From: Polaribacter sp. KT25b
GTDB taxonomy: Bacteria > Bacteroidota > Bacteroidia > Flavobacteriales > Flavobacteriaceae
DNA length: 64,000 nucleotides
Reading direction: 5' to 3'
NCBI RefSeq assembly: GCF_900105145.1
Contig: NZ_LT629752.1
Span: 1,054,001 to 1,118,000 of the forward strand
Positions 63,582 through 64,000 of the stretch are shown here, one piece after another. Positions within the stretch are counted from its first letter, which is position 1, and every line of letters starts with the position of its first letter. Position numbers and translations under genes: made by a program. The notes beneath the pieces were generated by a model. That model saw only the letters and a list, made by a program, of their open reading frames with translations. It did no database searches and was not told the DNA's origin.

Positions 63582-64000
63582 ATGAAAAAAACAATTTTAA
63601 AACAACTAGGTTTAACAAAGTTAATTGCATTATTCCTTTTAATATCTGTAACAATTAGTTGCGATAATGAAGATGATATTCCTAATTTAGGAAATTTAGA
63701 AATTCAAGTAACATTGGCAAGTGGTCTTAGTGATATATCTTTAACAGATATAGATGTAACAATTACACAGACGATTGATAATTCTACTTTAACAATGAAT
63801 ACAGATGCAAATGGTTTGGCAATTTTTTCTGATATTCCTGTAGGAACTTATACAGCAGTAATAGCACATTCTACAGACGACTATACTTTAAGTGGTACAG
63901 CAAATAATATAATAATTGCAAAACAAGAAACGGTTGCAACCACATTAGAAGTAGATGCAGTTAACCAAGACGGAGGTTTGGTGCTTAAAGAAATTTACAC
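63582..64000 (+). CDS. Lipoprotein, DUF4876-like, 3' end outside window
   Basis: The frame from ATG at 63582 stays open to the window edge (139 codons). A lipobox (VTISC near residue 27) is followed by an acidic stretch (DNEDDIPNLGN) and a prealbumin-like beta domain (LEIQVTLASGLSDISL; GLAIFSDIPVGTYTAVI), then DQDGGLVLKEIY-type sequence (the window reads NQDGGLVLKEIY). This is the N-terminal pattern of DUF4876 proteins, which accompany TonB receptors in Bacteroidota; family call from memory. It is 40 nt after the receptor gene, so likely its partner lipoprotein. Confidence 0.75.
   Translation, partial: MKKTILKQLGLTKLIALFLLISVTISCDNEDDIPNLGNLEIQVTLASGLSDISLTDIDVTITQTIDNSTLTMNTDANGLAIFSDIPVGTYTAVIAHSTDDYTLSGTANNIIIAKQETVATTLEVDAVNQDGGLVLKEIY

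Overview
The window comes from an AT-rich member of the Bacteroidota, most likely a marine Flavobacteriaceae (Polaribacter/Tenacibaculum-like; the genus is inference). The evidence is: type IX secretion C-terminal signals on two proteins (15.8-16.9 kb and 27.0-32.5 kb), Bacteroidota-type promoters (TTG, about 20 bp, TAnnTTTG), near absence of Shine-Dalgarno sequences, an ECF sigma/FecR/STN-TonB receptor set, and family-specific proteins such as the 60-residue CAL67264-type membrane protein. No rRNA, tRNA, CRISPR array, insertion sequence or prophage was seen.

Layout. 0-6 kb: the 3' end of a 2-oxoacid dehydrogenase E2, a secreted DUF6263-type protein, a GNAT acetyltransferase, and the pdhA-pdhC pair of pyruvate dehydrogenase. 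6-13 kb: small envelope proteins, a NYN-LOTUS nuclease and a PadR-controlled PspC/toast-rack envelope-stress operon whose promoter sits inside a 12-bp inverted repeat. 13-17 kb: DUF4442, an unannotated 53-codon small ORF, an AIM24-like protein, YebC and a T9SS protein. 17-27 kb: carbon metabolism (ackA-pta, an acyl-CoA carboxylase beta subunit, and a ScfR/RamB-like regulator divergent from malate synthase and isocitrate lyase). 27-32.5 kb: a 1827-residue T9SS type B surface protein.

32.7-42.6 kb is the least explained block. It holds a coiled-coil protein, a MazEF-like toxin-antitoxin pair, an unknown protein, a classical AAA+ ATPase, a NudK-type Nudix hydrolase overlapping it, an RDD membrane protein and three further unknowns (two membrane-anchored). 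Tight overlaps suggest one AAA+-centred membrane-associated system. Two copies of one interspersed repeat lie near 34.1 and 42.7 kb, on either side of most of it.

42.8-46 kb is a redox-stress group (DoxX-like, OsmC, FMN reductase, a glutaredoxin-fold protein that has lost both catalytic cysteines, MarR, pirin). A shared operator-like palindrome, TATTTTCC-N2-GGwAAATA, occurs before the first gene and in the spacer before pirin. 46-53.5 kb carries an OprO/P-type porin, a lamin-tail-domain lipoprotein, two tandem CYTH/tunnel-type proteins and a DASS-family permease whose substrate motifs are altered. The gene content suggests an undescribed phosphate/polyphosphate (or other polyanion) uptake module. 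53.8-64 kb: a FadH-like flavoenzyme behind an 18-bp palindrome, a small secreted protein, ettA, and an ECF sigma factor divergent from FecR, a TonB receptor and a DUF4876-like lipoprotein cut by the window end.
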